The notes under the pieces: model-generated
Database searches by the model: none
Told to the model about the DNA's origin: nothing
The model's input: the letters and a program-made list of their open reading frames with translations, nothing else
Shown here: positions 34,812 to 45,355 of the stretch, piece by piece
Position numbering within the stretch: the stretch's first letter is position 1
How the letters are laid out: each line of letters starts with the position of its first letter
Position numbers and translations under genes: made by a program
Assembly: GCA_002345545.1 (NCBI GenBank)
Contig: DDVW01000017.1
Coordinates: 1 to 45,360, forward strand
Length of the DNA: 45,360 bases
Source of the DNA: Stenotrophomonas sp. UBA2302
Lineage (GTDB): Bacteria > Pseudomonadota > Gammaproteobacteria > Xanthomonadales > Xanthomonadaceae
Reading direction: 5' to 3'

Positions 34812-34880
34812 CGGTCCGCCGCCGACATTTTGCTAGACTGCCGTCACCGCCCGGCCTGCCGGGTGCAGTCAACCCAAGAG

Positions 34881-35759
34881 ATGTCTGAAGACGACAGTAG
34901 TACCGCGCCGGAGCATGGCGAGAAGAAACGCAGCTGGCTTGAACGCCTGAGCGCGGCTTTCTCCGGCGAACCCCATACCCGTGACGAACTGGTCGCCGTT
35001 CTGCAGACGGCGCAACAGGATGGCCTGATCGCCGCCGACACCCTGCGCATGATGGAAGGCGCCATCGCGGTGTCCGAGCTGACCGTCGGCGATGTGATGA
35101 TCTCGCGCTCGCACATGGTCTCGCTGCCGGTCACCTCCCCGTTCCTTGACCTGATGACGCTGGTGGTGGAATCGGGCCACTCGCGCTTCCCGGTGCACGG
35201 CGAGAACAAGGACGACATCCTCGGCATCCTGCTGGCCAAGGACCTGCTGCGCGGCGTGGTCGCCAACGGCGACTACCGCAGCGTGCACGAGCTGCTGCGC
35301 CCGGCGGTGCTGATTCCCGAATCCAAGAAGCTCAACGTGCTGCTCAAGGAGTTCCGGCTGTCGCGCAACCATATGGCGATCGTGGTGGACGAGTACGGCG
35401 GTGTTGCCGGTCTGGTCACCATCGAGGACGTGCTGGAGCAGATCGTCGGCCAGATCGACGACGAGCATGACGAAGCCGAGGACCACACCGCGCAGATCGC
35501 CATCCAGGCTGATGGCCGCTACGTGGTGGACGCTCTGACCGCGATCGAGGATTTCAACGAGCGCTTCAGTGCCGATTTCTCCGACGATGACTACGACACC
35601 ATCGGCGGACTGGTCACCGAGGCCATCGGCCATCTGCCGGAAACCGGCGACGAGCTGACCCTGGACCGTTTCGTGTTCCGCGTGGCCCGCGCCGACGCGC
35701 GCCGTGTGCTGGCATTCCACGTCACCGTGCTGCCGCCCGAGTCCCGGGACGAGGACTGA
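34881..35759 (+). CDS. corC: CorC/YbeX-type CBS-domain protein
   Basis: A 292-residue CorC (YbeX) protein. Two CBS domains (about 65-190; VGDVMISRSHMVSLPV and VIVDEYGG-like VVDEYGGVAGLVTIEDVLEQIVG) are followed by a CorC/HlyC C-terminal domain (YVVDALTAIEDFNERF, YDTIGGLVTEAIGHLPETGD). E. coli CorC/YbeX is linked to Mg/Co efflux and to ribosome maturation and membrane lipid topics. The start ATG at 34881 follows AAGAG; an upstream non-ATG reading from 34830 is unlikely. It is placed as in the ybeZ-ybeY-ybeX order, but the next gene is not lnt. Confidence 0.94.
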   Translation: MSEDDSSTAPEHGEKKRSWLERLSAAFSGEPHTRDELVAVLQTAQQDGLIAADTLRMMEGAIAVSELTVGDVMISRSHMVSLPVTSPFLDLMTLVVESGHSRFPVHGENKDDILGILLAKDLLRGVVANGDYRSVHELLRPAVLIPESKKLNVLLKEFRLSRNHMAIVVDEYGGVAGLVTIEDVLEQIVGQIDDEHDEAEDHTAQIAIQADGRYVVDALTAIEDFNERFSADFSDDDYDTIGGLVTEAIGHLPETGDELTLDRFVFRVARADARRVLAFHVTVLPPESRDED

Positions 35760-35764
35760 GCGCC

Positions 35765-36988
35765 GTGCCCTTCCCCCGGCTGCTGTCCATCGTCGCACTG
35801 CTGTTCCTGCAGCTGTGCCTCGCCCCGGTGAGCGCACAGCCGGCGAGCGACGCCCGGCCGGCGCCGCGTATCGGCGTTGTGACGATGCAGCCCGGGGAGA
35901 TCTTCTTCGAGCGCTTCGGCCATGACGCGCTGGTGGTGGTCGATCCGGCCAGCGGCCAGGCCACCTCCTACAACTTCGGCTACTTCGATCCGGCCGAGCC
36001 GGATTTCATCGGCAACTTCATCCGCGGCCACATGATGTATTACCTGGTGGCGCTGCCGCTGGACGAGGACCTGGCGCAGTACCGTGACGCCGGGCGCGGC
36101 GCCAGCCTGCAGTGGCTGGATCTTCCGCCACAGCAGGCCACGGCGCTGGCCGAGGCGCTGGCCGAGCGGGCAAAGCCGGAGAACGCGCGCTACCGCTACG
36201 ACTACTTCACCGCCAACTGCGCCACGATGGTGCGCGACAGCCTGGACCAGGCGATGGGCGGTGCCCTGCAATCGCAACTGGCCGGTCGTTCGCGTGGCAA
36301 CACGTATCGCAGCGAGTCGGTGCGGCTGGCCTCGCCATCGCCGTGGATGTGGCTGGGATTCGACCTGGGCCTCGGTCCGTGGGCCGACCAGCCGCTGTCC
36401 CGCTGGCAGGAAGCCTTCGTGCCGATGCGGCTGGCCGACAGCCTGCGTGAGGTCCGCAACAGCGAAGGGCGCCCACTGGTGCAGGCCGAACAGGAGCTGT
36501 TGCCGCACCGGCTGGCGCCGGAACCGGGCGAGCATGCCCGCGTCTGGTGGCCCTGGCTGCTGCTCGGGCTGGCCGTTGCCGCCGCGCTGTTCCGCCTCCG
36601 TCGCAAGCCGCGTGCAGTTGCCGGTTTCGCGCTGCTGTTCTGGCTGCTGTGCGGTGTTGCCGGCGCGGTGCTGACCTACCTGTGGGGCTTCAGCGAGCAC
36701 CAGGCCGCATGGGCCAACCGCAACCTGCTGCTGCTCAATCCCCTGGCGCTTGTCCTGATTCCCGGCGCGCTGATGCTGCTGCGTGGACGCCAGCCGGGTC
36801 ACTGGTTCGGTCTCGTGGCCGGGTTACTGGCGGTGATCGCCTTGGCCGCACTGCCGGTGCATTGGCTGTCACTGCAGGCGCAATTCAACATGCAGTGGAT
36901 CGTGCTGCTGCTGCCGATCCACCTGCTGCTGGCAGCCGTGCTTGGCAAGCCGGCGCTGTCTGCTGGCAGCCGGGAACAGCCCGCATGA
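35765..36988 (+). CDS. DUF4105 (Lnb-like periplasmic domain) membrane protein
   Basis: A 407-residue protein with a signal-like N terminus (about 1-24), a periplasmic DUF4105 domain (about 35-250) and four to five C-terminal hydrophobic helices (about 265-395). The DUF4105 family includes the N-terminal domain of Lnb, which transfers an acyl chain within lipoproteins of some Firmicutes. His53 in ERFGHDAL and Cys152 in FTANCATMV are candidates for a catalytic dyad. It starts with GTG 5 nt after corC and its stop overlaps the corA start in ATGA. In many proteobacteria this place after corC (ybeX) holds lnt, the apolipoprotein N-acyltransferase, which is not in this window. Lnb-like activity here is inference only. 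Confidence 0.82.
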   Translation: MPFPRLLSIVALLFLQLCLAPVSAQPASDARPAPRIGVVTMQPGEIFFERFGHDALVVVDPASGQATSYNFGYFDPAEPDFIGNFIRGHMMYYLVALPLDEDLAQYRDAGRGASLQWLDLPPQQATALAEALAERAKPENARYRYDYFTANCATMVRDSLDQAMGGALQSQLAGRSRGNTYRSESVRLASPSPWMWLGFDLGLGPWADQPLSRWQEAFVPMRLADSLREVRNSEGRPLVQAEQELLPHRLAPEPGEHARVWWPWLLLGLAVAAALFRLRRKPRAVAGFALLFWLLCGVAGAVLTYLWGFSEHQAAWANRNLLLLNPLALVLIPGALMLLRGRQPGHWFGLVAGLLAVIALAALPVHWLSLQAQFNMQWIVLLLPIHLLLAAVLGKPALSAGSREQPA

Positions 36989-37992
36989 CCTCCCCCGCTT
37001 CCGCACTGCCGGACAATCCGGCCTGCGTGATCAACTGCACCTGGTACGACGAAAACGGCACGCCGCAGACGCTGGCGCTGGACAACATCAGCGATGTGCT
37101 GGCCAGCGATGCCAAGGGGTTTGTCTGGGTCGGGCTGTACGAGCCGGACGATGCGGTGCTGGAGAAGATGCAGGAAGAGTTCAACCTGCATGACTTGGCC
37201 ATCGAAGACACCCGCAAGGCGCACCAGCGCCCCAAGATCGAGACCTACGGCAATTCGCTGTTCGTCGTGGTGCACACCGCGCAGGTGCTGGACGAGCGCA
37301 TCCGCTACGGCGAGACCCACGCCTTCCTGGGGCCACGCTTCCTGCTGACGGTACGCCACGGCGCCTCGCTGTCCTACGCACCGGTGCGGGCGCGGCTGGA
37401 GCGCGAGCCCGGACTGCTGGCGATGGGCCCGTCGTTCTGCCTCTACTCGGTACTGGATGCGGTGGTCGACAACTACCTGCCGATCACCAGCAGCTTCAGC
37501 GACACCCTGGACCTGCTGGAAAAGGACATCTTCTCCGAGGACTACAAGCGCCGCACGGTAATCCGCCTGTACGAACTGCGGCGCGAGCTCAACAAGATGC
37601 GGCTGGCGGTGGCGCCGCTGCAGGATGCGCTCGCCCAGCTGCAGCGCAACCAGGCACAGCTGGTCAACGAAGAGGTGCGCCTGTACCTGCGTGACGTGCA
37701 GGACCACGCCTCCCGCATCAACGACGCCATCGACACCCTGCGCGAGATGCTGGGCACCGCATTGAGCGTGAACCTGTCACTGGTCACGCTGGCGCAGGGC
37801 GAAACCGTCAAACGCCTCGGCGCCTGGGCCGCGCTGCTGGCCGCCCCCACCCTGATCACCAGCTGGTACGGCATGAACTTCACCGGCATGCCCGAGCTGG
37901 CCGGCCGTTACGCCTATCCGCTGTTGATCGTGGGCATCAGCGTGACCTGCGTGGTGCTGTACCGCCTGTTCAAACGCTCCGGCTGGCTGTAA
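36985..37992 (+). CDS. corA: CorA-family magnesium/cobalt transporter
   Basis: A 335-residue CorA protein, a pentameric inner-membrane Mg2+/Co2+ channel. The large cytosolic domain (about 1-265) has long helices, then two membrane helices, with the signature GMN (YGMNFTGMPE) at the end of the first and a basic tail KRSGWL. Length and order are normal. The ATG at 36985 overlaps the DUF4105 stop in ATGA. Together with corC, which was first linked to CorA-dependent cation efflux, this makes a natural cation group. It converges with the downstream dehydrogenase with a 12-nt gap and no visible terminator. Confidence 0.95.
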   Translation: MTSPASALPDNPACVINCTWYDENGTPQTLALDNISDVLASDAKGFVWVGLYEPDDAVLEKMQEEFNLHDLAIEDTRKAHQRPKIETYGNSLFVVVHTAQVLDERIRYGETHAFLGPRFLLTVRHGASLSYAPVRARLEREPGLLAMGPSFCLYSVLDAVVDNYLPITSSFSDTLDLLEKDIFSEDYKRRTVIRLYELRRELNKMRLAVAPLQDALAQLQRNQAQLVNEEVRLYLRDVQDHASRINDAIDTLREMLGTALSVNLSLVTLAQGETVKRLGAWAALLAAPTLITSWYGMNFTGMPELAGRYAYPLLIVGISVTCVVLYRLFKRSGWL

Positions 37993-38004
37993 CGACACCG
38001 ACGC

Positions 38005-39372
38005 TCAGGCGACGTAGACGGTCTTGATGTTGACGAACTCGTGGATGCCGTGCGCGCCCAGCTCGCGGCCGAAACCCGAGCGTCTGGTGCCACCAAACGG
38101 CAGCCGCGCATCGCTCCTGACCACCGAATTGACGAAGGTCGCACCACAGCGCAGCTGCAAGGCGACCTTCTCGCCGCGCGCCGCATCGCCCGTCCACACG
38201 CTGCCGCCCAGGCCGAACACCGTGTCGTTGGCCACACGTACCGCCTCGGCCTCGTCCTTCACCCGCAGGATCGCCGCCACCGGCCCGAACAGTTCCTGCG
38301 TGTAGGCCGGCATGCCCGGTCCCACATGGTCGAGGATCGTTGCCGGGTAGCCGGCATGGGTGCCGGCCAGCGGCTCACCGCCGAGCAGTACCTTCGCCCC
38401 CTTGTCGATGCTCTGGCGCACCTGCCGCTGCAGTTCATCACGCAGGTCGGCGCGCGCCATCGGCGCCAGCGTGGTCGCCGCATCCTGCGGATCGCCATAG
38501 ACCCGCGCTTTTGCCGCTTCGACAAAACGCCGCACGAAATCCTCGGCGACCGCTTCGACGAGGATGAAACGCTTGGCGGCGATGCAGGTCTGGCCGGCGT
38601 TGTCGAAGCGCGACTTCACCGCCGCGGCGACCGCGACATCGAGGTCGGCATCCTCCAGCACCACGAAGGCGTCGCTGCCTCCCAGTTCCATCACGCATTT
38701 TTTCAACTGGTCGCCGGCGTTGGCGGCGATCGCGCGCCCGGCCCGCTCGCTGCCGGTCAGCGTGACCGCCTTGATCCGCGGATCGCGCAGCACCCCGGCG
38801 GCCTGGTCGTTGTCGATATGCAGCACGTCGAACACACCGGCCGGTACGCCGGCCTCGGCCAGCACCGTGGCGATCAGGTCGGCGCAACCGGGCACATTGC
38901 TGGCGTGCTTGAGCAGCGCCACGTTGCCGGCCATCAATGCCGGCGCCAGGAAACGGAACACCTGCCACACCGGGAAATTCCAAGGCATCACCGCCAGCAC
39001 GCAGCCGATGGGCTGGTAGCTCACATAGCTGCGCTGCGCCTCGGTGGGAATCGGCTGCGGTTGCAGGTAACCGGCCGCGTGCTCGGCGTAGTACTCGCAG
39101 ACGGACGCGCTCTTCTCGATCTCCGCCAGCGCTTCGCCACGCAGCTTGCCCATTTCCCGGGTCATCGTCTGCTGCAGTTCATCGCGCCGCCGGCGCAGAC
39201 CCTCGGCAACCTTGCGCACCAGCGTCGCGCGATGCTCCAGCGCCAGCCCCGACCACACCGGAAACACCGCCTCGGCGGCGGCAAGCCGCTGCTCGATGGC
39301 GGCGGTGCCCATCAGCTCGACCGTGCGCAGCGCGCGACCGGTGAAGGGATTGAGGGTCTGATAAGCGGCCAT
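38005..39372 (-). CDS. sad: NAD(P)-dependent succinate-semialdehyde dehydrogenase (Sad/YneI-like)
   Basis: A 455-residue aldehyde dehydrogenase that is close to E. coli Sad (YneI) over its whole length (for example [57 protein letters not shown]). The catalytic Glu is in ELGGSDAF and the nucleophile Cys in [12 protein letters not shown]. It would oxidise succinate semialdehyde, the last step of GABA and putrescine breakdown, to succinate. The neighbouring putrescine importer and ligase genes support this. Whether NAD or NADP is used cannot be told here. An inverted repeat covers the ribosome site just upstream. Confidence 0.88.
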   Translation of the reverse strand: MAAYQTLNPFTGRALRTVELMGTAAIEQRLAAAEAVFPVWSGLALEHRATLVRKVAEGLRRRRDELQQTMTREMGKLRGEALAEIEKSASVCEYYAEHAAGYLQPQPIPTEAQRSYVSYQPIGCVLAVMPWNFPVWQVFRFLAPALMAGNVALLKHASNVPGCADLIATVLAEAGVPAGVFDVLHIDNDQAAGVLRDPRIKAVTLTGSERAGRAIAANAGDQLKKCVMELGGSDAFVVLEDADLDVAVAAAVKSRFDNAGQTCIAAKRFILVEAVAEDFVRRFVEAAKARVYGDPQDAATTLAPMARADLRDELQRQVRQSIDKGAKVLLGGEPLAGTHAGYPATILDHVGPGMPAYTQELFGPVAAILRVKDEAEAVRVANDTVFGLGGSVWTGDAARGEKVALQLRCGATFVNSVVRSDARLPFGGTRRSGFGRELGAHGIHEFVNIKTVYVA

Positions 39373-39376
39373 GACG

Positions 39377-39407
39377 CCATTCCTGCATTCGACGGATGCC
39401 GGAATGG
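39377..39407 (-). promoter_or_regulatory. Inverted repeat over the sad ribosome-binding site
   Basis: Two 12-nt arms (CCATTCCTGCAT and ATGCCGGAATGG, one mismatch) with a 7-nt spacer lie 4 nt before the sad start codon, and the AGGA ribosome site is in one arm. It could be an operator or an mRNA hairpin that blocks translation. The remaining gap to potI (39408-39538) holds two short GC-rich hairpins (39479-39497 and 39513-39533) near the potI 3' end. Confidence 0.45.
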
Positions 39408-39538
39408 TAACGGCCGGCGCGTTGCGCGCGGGTAAACAGGCCCGCCGCGCACAGCACGGCTGGGCGCTGCCGGAACCTTGCCGGGATGTGCCCGGCAGCC
39501 TCGGCGGGCCAGCCGCCCGTCAATGCCGGGCGGTTCCC

Positions 39539-40384
39539 TCAGCCGTTCTCCTGCAGTGCCAGCTGCATGTCACGCTGGCGCCGCTTGTCGGCGCGCGCGG
39601 AGATCCACCAGCCCAGCACTGCCACCAGCGACACCGCCAGCACCAGCAGGCTGGCCAGCGCGTTGATCTTCGGGCTCACGCCCATGCGCACCGAGGCGAA
39701 GATCTTCATCGGCAACGTGGTCGAACTGGGGCCGGCGACGAAGCTGGCGATCACCACGTCATCCAGCGACAGCGTGAAAGCCAGCAGCCAGCCGGACATC
39801 AGTGCCGGGGCGATGATCGGCAGGGTGATCAGGAAGAACACCTTGAGCCGGTTGGCGCCCAGGTCCATCGCCGCTTCCTCCAGCGAGCGGTCCAGCTCCT
39901 GCAGGCGCGAGGACACCACCACCGTGACGAAGGAAATGGTGAAGGTGACATGTGCGATCCAGATCGCCACAACCCCCTTGGAGGGCAGCCCGAACAGGCC
40001 GCCCATCGACACCAGCATCAGCAGGATCGACAGACCGATGATCACTTCGGGCATCACCAGCGGCGCGGTCATCAGCGCCCCGAACAGGGTCTTGCTGGGG
40101 AAGCGCTTGAAACGCGTCATCGCCATCGCCGCCATCGTGCCGATCACCATCGAGGCGGTGGCGGTCCAGAACGCGATCTTCAGACTGATCCACGCCGCCT
40201 GCAGCAGCTGGCGGTCACGGAACAGCTCGCCATACCACTTGGTCGAGAACCCCGCCCACACGGTCGCCAGCCGCGACGAGTTGAACGAATACAGCATCAA
40301 CAGCAGGATCGGCAGGTACAGGAAGGCGAAGCCGAGCAGCAGGATGCCCCAGCCCAGCCACGAGGTGCGCCGCGGCATGCTCAT
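39539..40384 (-). CDS. potI: Putrescine ABC transporter permease PotI
   Basis: A 281-residue inner-membrane permease of the spermidine/putrescine type. Six hydrophobic segments are seen, and the cytoplasmic loop carries the EAAMDLGANRLKVFFLITLP motif (EAA loop) that contacts the ATPase. Sequence order follows E. coli PotI. The start ATG at 40384 (MSMPRR) overlaps the potH stop as ATGA, with GGAAGGGAGG 7-10 nt upstream. It is the last gene of potGHI. A long open reading in this frame extends upstream into potH but is a shadow. Confidence 0.93.
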   Translation of the reverse strand: MSMPRRTSWLGWGILLLGFAFLYLPILLLMLYSFNSSRLATVWAGFSTKWYGELFRDRQLLQAAWISLKIAFWTATASMVIGTMAAMAMTRFKRFPSKTLFGALMTAPLVMPEVIIGLSILLMLVSMGGLFGLPSKGVVAIWIAHVTFTISFVTVVVSSRLQELDRSLEEAAMDLGANRLKVFFLITLPIIAPALMSGWLLAFTLSLDDVVIASFVAGPSSTTLPMKIFASVRMGVSPKINALASLLVLAVSLVAVLGWWISARADKRRQRDMQLALQENG

Positions 40385-41303
40385 GCCAGCCTCCCTTCCA
40401 GCTCGCGCTGCTGCGCGCGGTTGAAGATCAGGATCGGAATCAGCAGCAGGATCAGCATCACGATCGCCACCGCCGAGGCCAGCGGCCAATTGCGGTTGTT
40501 GAAGAACTCGCCCCACAGCACGCGGCCGATCATCAGTGTGTCCGGGCCACCGAGCATTTCCGGGATGACGAACTCGCCCACCGCCGGGATCGCCACCAGC
40601 ATGCAGCCGGCGATGATGCCGCTGCGCGACAGCGGCAGGGTGATGCGCAAGAACGCCTGCCACGGCTTGGCGCCAAGGTCGTAGGCCGCCTCCAGCAGGC
40701 GGTGGTCGAGTTTGACCAGATTGGCGTACAGCGGCAGCACCATGAACGGCAGGTAGCAGTAGACGATGCCGATATAGGCCGCCAGCGGCGTGTAGAGGAT
40801 GCGCAGCGGCTCGTCGATCAGGCCGATGCCCATCAGCGTACGGTTGAGCAGGCCGTTGCTGTCGAGGATGCCGATCCACGCATAGACGCGGATCAGGAAC
40901 GAGGTCCACGACGGCAGCACCACCAGCAGCATCGCGATGTTGCGCGCCGACGGCGACATGCGCGAGATCACATAGGCCATCGGATAGCCGATCAGCAGCG
41001 TCAGCAGCGTGGACACCAGCGCGATCTTGATCGAGCTCAGGTACGCGACCACGTACTGGCTGTCGGCGAACAGCGCGGTGTAGTTGCCCAGGTTGAGGTT
41101 GATGGTGAAGGCGTTGTCCACGTACGCCACGATCGAGGTGTACGGCGGCATCGCCACCGCCATCTTCGCAAACGAGATCTTCAGCACGATCAGGAACGGG
41201 ATCGCGAAGAACAGCAGCAGCCACAGGTACGGCACGCCGATCACGCCGGCACGGATCCCCGGCAGCCAGCGCCGCCAGCCGGTCTGGTTTGGGCCGCGCG
41301 CGC

Positions 41304-41307
<4 letters not shown>
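40381..41307 (-). CDS. potH: Putrescine ABC transporter permease PotH
   Basis: A 308-residue permease of the putrescine importer. Six helices are visible (first at LWLLLFFAIPFLIVL), and the EAA loop reads EAAYDLGAKPWQAFLRITLP. The GYPMAYVISRM and VVLPSWTSFLIRVYAW segments are typical of PotH. Its ATG at 41307 overlaps the potG stop as ATGA, and its stop overlaps the potI start. An in-frame start at 41349 would overlap potG by 46 nt and is less likely. Confidence 0.94.
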
Positions 41308-42434
<1,127 letters not shown>

Positions 42435-42651
42435 GTGCTCAGGCTCCGGGCTCGGGCAGGTGGAAGACGGGCGTAGTGTAGCCCCCGGGTTTCGGCTGCG
42501 GCTTCGCGCTGTCTGGCCGCTTGAGACCGGCAGCGACACCAGCCGGTCCCCGCCCACCCATGTGATGGCGCCCGTGCCGCCGCCTCCGGCATGACGCTGT
42601 CGCGGCCGATGGCGAAGGCCGGTGAAAGCCGTCGGCACCGGCCACACGGCT

Positions 42652-42686
42652 GGAAGGAAAACAGCCCCCATGCAACGGCATGAGGG
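42652..42686 (-). terminator. Terminator-like hairpin between potF and potG
   Basis: On the minus strand CCCTCATGC pairs with GCATGGGGG (9 bp, one G-U) around a CGTT loop, followed by CTGTTTTCCTTCC. It starts 32 nt past the potF stop. A second 8-bp hairpin (42617-42643) follows. It probably stops most transcripts after potF and lets some continue into potGHI. The rest of 42435-42718 shows nothing else. Confidence 0.7.
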
Positions 42687-42718
42687 CCGGGAGGCGACAC
42701 ATCACGGGTGCCGGTTGA

Positions 42719-43843
42719 TCAGCGACCGGTCTTGATCTCGGTCCACAGACGGGTATAGAGCTTGTCCGTCTCCGGGGTGTTGATCCCATAGGTGAACATT
42801 TTGGCGGCCACATCGGCCGGCGGGTAGACGGTGGCATCGTTGCGGATCGCCTCGTCCACCAGCGGCGTGGCCGCGGTCACCGGGTTGGCATACTGGGTGA
42901 CATTGGTGTTGTTGGCCGCCACCTGCGGTTCCAGCAGGTAGTTGATGAAGGCATAAGCGTTCTCCGGATGCTTGGCATCCTTCGGAATGGCCAGCATGTC
43001 GAACCACTGCGGTGCGCCTTCCTTCGGAATCGAATACGCCACTTCCACGCCGTTGCCGGCTTCCTCGGCACGGTCACGGGCCTGGATGATGTCGCCGGAC
43101 CAGCCGACCACCAGGCAGGTGCCGCCATTGGCCAGCGAACCCACGTACTGGCTGGAATGGAAATTCTGCACGTACGGGCGGATCGACTTGAGCAGATCGG
43201 CGGCCTTCTGCAGCACCGCCGGGTCGGCACTGTGCGGATCCTCGCCCAGGTAATGCAGAGCCACCGGGATCATGTCCGACGGAGTGTCGAGCAGGGTGAC
43301 GCCGCAATCCTTCATCTTGGCGATGTTTTCCGGCTTGAACACCAGGTCCCAGCTGTTGGCGATCTCGGTGCTGCCACCGAAGCGCTCCTTGAGCTTGGCC
43401 ACGTTGTAGCCGATGCCGGTGGTGCCGACCATGTACGGCACGCCGTACTTGTTGTCCGGGTCCTGCCCGGCAATGCGCGCCATCACCGCCGGATCGAGGT
43501 TGGCCAGATTCGGGATCTTGCTCTTGTCCAGCGGCAGGAACACGCCGGCCTGGATCTGCCGGCCGAAGAAATTCAGCGTCGGCACCACGATGTCGTAACC
43601 GCTGTTGCCGGTCAGCAGCTTGGTCTCGACCATCTCGTCACTGTCGAACACGTCGTAGGTGACCTTGATGCCGGTCGCCTTCTCGAAGTTGGGGATGGTG
43701 TCCTCGGCGATGTAGTCCGAGTAGTTGTAGACGTTGAGGACCTTGGCCTCGCCGCCATCGGCGGCCGTGCCTGCCGGGTCCTTGCCACCGCAGGCGGCGA
43801 GCAGGGAAATGGCGATACCGGCGGTGAGGATGTGCAGCTTCAT
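42719..43843 (-). CDS. potF: Putrescine-binding periplasmic lipoprotein PotF
   Basis: A 374-residue solute-binding protein of the PotD/PotF family that captures putrescine in the periplasm and passes it to PotGHI. A lipobox, LLAACG with Cys18, marks it as a lipoprotein, whereas E. coli PotF is soluble. The mature chain starts with VLNVYNYSDYIAEDT, the family entry with polyamine-binding aromatic and acidic residues, and has the WSGDIIQARDRA and YSIPKEGAPQWFDMLAIP segments of the site. ATG at 43843 follows GGAG; a longer frame from 43963 includes the upstream gap. It precedes potGHI, as in E. coli potFGHI. Confidence 0.94.
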   Translation of the reverse strand: MKLHILTAGIAISLLAACGGKDPAGTAADGGEAKVLNVYNYSDYIAEDTIPNFEKATGIKVTYDVFDSDEMVETKLLTGNSGYDIVVPTLNFFGRQIQAGVFLPLDKSKIPNLANLDPAVMARIAGQDPDNKYGVPYMVGTTGIGYNVAKLKERFGGSTEIANSWDLVFKPENIAKMKDCGVTLLDTPSDMIPVALHYLGEDPHSADPAVLQKAADLLKSIRPYVQNFHSSQYVGSLANGGTCLVVGWSGDIIQARDRAEEAGNGVEVAYSIPKEGAPQWFDMLAIPKDAKHPENAYAFINYLLEPQVAANNTNVTQYANPVTAATPLVDEAIRNDATVYPPADVAAKMFTYGINTPETDKLYTRLWTEIKTGR

Positions 43844-43922
43844 GATGTCTCCAGTGGTTATCCGGAAGTGGTGGGGGAACCGGACAAACCGGCAGCGGCG
43901 CATTGTCCCATGGGCGACAGTG

Positions 43923-43960
43923 AAGGGGAAAAGCCCGGGGCGGAATTTTCCGCGCCAGGC
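43923..43960 (-). terminator. Terminator of the glutamine synthetase-like gene
   Basis: On the minus strand a 13-bp stem (with one wobble and one mismatch; inner part GCGGAA / TTCCGC, loop AA) is followed by TTTTCCCCTT. It starts 6 nt after the stop of the ligase gene, so potF (start 43843) should have its own promoter in 43844-43922; none could be placed with confidence. Confidence 0.75.
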
Positions 43961-43966
43961 CATGGG

Positions 43967-45355
43967 TCAGACATTGAGCAGCAGGAATTCACGCTCCCAC
44001 GAGCTGATCACGCGGAAGAAGGTCTCGTATTCCTTGCGCTTGACCGAGATGTAGGCGCGGCAGAAACGGTGCCCCAGCAGCTCCTGCAGCGCCTCGCAGC
44101 CTTCCAGCCCGTCCAGCGACTCGCCCAGCGAGCGGGGCAGCTCATAGCCCAGGCCCTTGGCATTGCCGGTGATCGGCGGGGTCGGCTTGAGCCGCTCACG
44201 GATGCCCAGCAGGCCACAGGCCAGGGTGCCGGCCATCGCCAGATAGGGATTGGCGTCGGAACCGGCGAAACGGCTTTCCACGCGGGCATTTTCCGGTGTA
44301 TCCATCGGCACGCGCAGGCCACAGGTGCGGTTGTCGAAGCCCCACTCCACGTTGCTGGGCGAGACCTCGCCGAACACCAGCCGCCGGTAGGAATTCACGT
44401 TCGGCGCGAAGAAGCCCATCGCCATCGGCACATATTTCTGCAGGCCGGCCAGGTAGTTCTCGAACAGTTCGCTGTACTCGCCCTCCTCCTTGCCGGCGAA
44501 CACGTTGCGGCCGTCGGCGACCCGCACCAGGCTCTGGTGGATATGCATCGCACTGCCCGGCTCGGTCTCCATCGGCTTGGCCAGGAAGGTGGCATAGACG
44601 CCATGGCGCAGCGCCGCCTCGCGCATGGTGCGCTTGAACAGGAACACCTGGTCGGCCAGCGACATCGCATCGGAATGGGTGAAATTGACCTCAAGCTGCG
44701 CCGCGCCGGATTCGTGGATCAGCGTGTCCACGTCCAGCTTCATCGCATCGCAGTAGTCGTACATCAGGTCCAGGATCGGGTCGAACTCGTTGACCGCGTC
44801 GATCGAATAGGACTGGCGGGCGGTTTCCGGGCGCCCGGAGCGGCCGGCCGGCGGCAGCAGCGGGAAGTCCGGATCGGTGTTCTTCTGCACCAGGAAGAAC
44901 TCCACCTCCGGCGCCACCACCGGCTTCAGGCCCAGCTCCGCGTAGGCCAGCAACACCCGCCGCAGCACGTTGCGCGGGGCCAGCTCGTGCGGCTGGCCGC
45001 TCTTGGTGTAGCAGTCGTGGATGATCTGCGCGGTCGGGTCGGTGGCCCACGGCACCATCCGCACGGTGTCCGGGTCCGGGCGCAGGATCATGTCCGCGTC
45101 GGCCGGCGAGGTCAGATCGTAGTAGTCGTCGGGAAAGTCGCCGGTGACCGTGGTGGCGAAGATGCCCTCGGGCAGGCGCGTGCCGTAGTCGTGGGAGAAC
45201 TTGTCGGCCGGGATGATCTTGCCGCGTGCGTTGCCGGTGATGTCCGGCACCAGGCACTCGACCTCGGTGATATGCCGTTCCTTGAGCCAGCGCAGCAGGG
45301 AGCTTTCTTCCTGCACGCTGGCAGCGGTCTTGCGGGTACGCGGGCGCGATGTCAT
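43967..45355 (-). CDS. puuA: Glutamate-putrescine ligase-like glutamine synthetase (PuuA type)
   Basis: A 462-residue glutamine synthetase-fold enzyme that resembles PuuA, which joins glutamate and putrescine with ATP in the gamma-glutamyl route of putrescine use. The N-terminal beta-Grasp part (VECLVPDITGNARGKIIP) is followed by the catalytic domain: VVAPEVEFFLV with metal-binding Glu, ESGAAQLEVNF, AMHIHQSL with the metal His, NVNSYRRLV, NRTCGLRVP, and ESRFAGSDANPYLA. The neighbouring pot and sad genes support a polyamine role; a role with other amines is possible. It is complete from ATG at 45355 to its stop, but since the window ends 5 nt further a longer start cannot be excluded. Confidence 0.87.
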   Translation of the reverse strand: MTSRPRTRKTAASVQEESSLLRWLKERHITEVECLVPDITGNARGKIIPADKFSHDYGTRLPEGIFATTVTGDFPDDYYDLTSPADADMILRPDPDTVRMVPWATDPTAQIIHDCYTKSGQPHELAPRNVLRRVLLAYAELGLKPVVAPEVEFFLVQKNTDPDFPLLPPAGRSGRPETARQSYSIDAVNEFDPILDLMYDYCDAMKLDVDTLIHESGAAQLEVNFTHSDAMSLADQVFLFKRTMREAALRHGVYATFLAKPMETEPGSAMHIHQSLVRVADGRNVFAGKEEGEYSELFENYLAGLQKYVPMAMGFFAPNVNSYRRLVFGEVSPSNVEWGFDNRTCGLRVPMDTPENARVESRFAGSDANPYLAMAGTLACGLLGIRERLKPTPPITGNAKGLGYELPRSLGESLDGLEGCEALQELLGHRFCRAYISVKRKEYETFFRVISSWEREFLLLNV

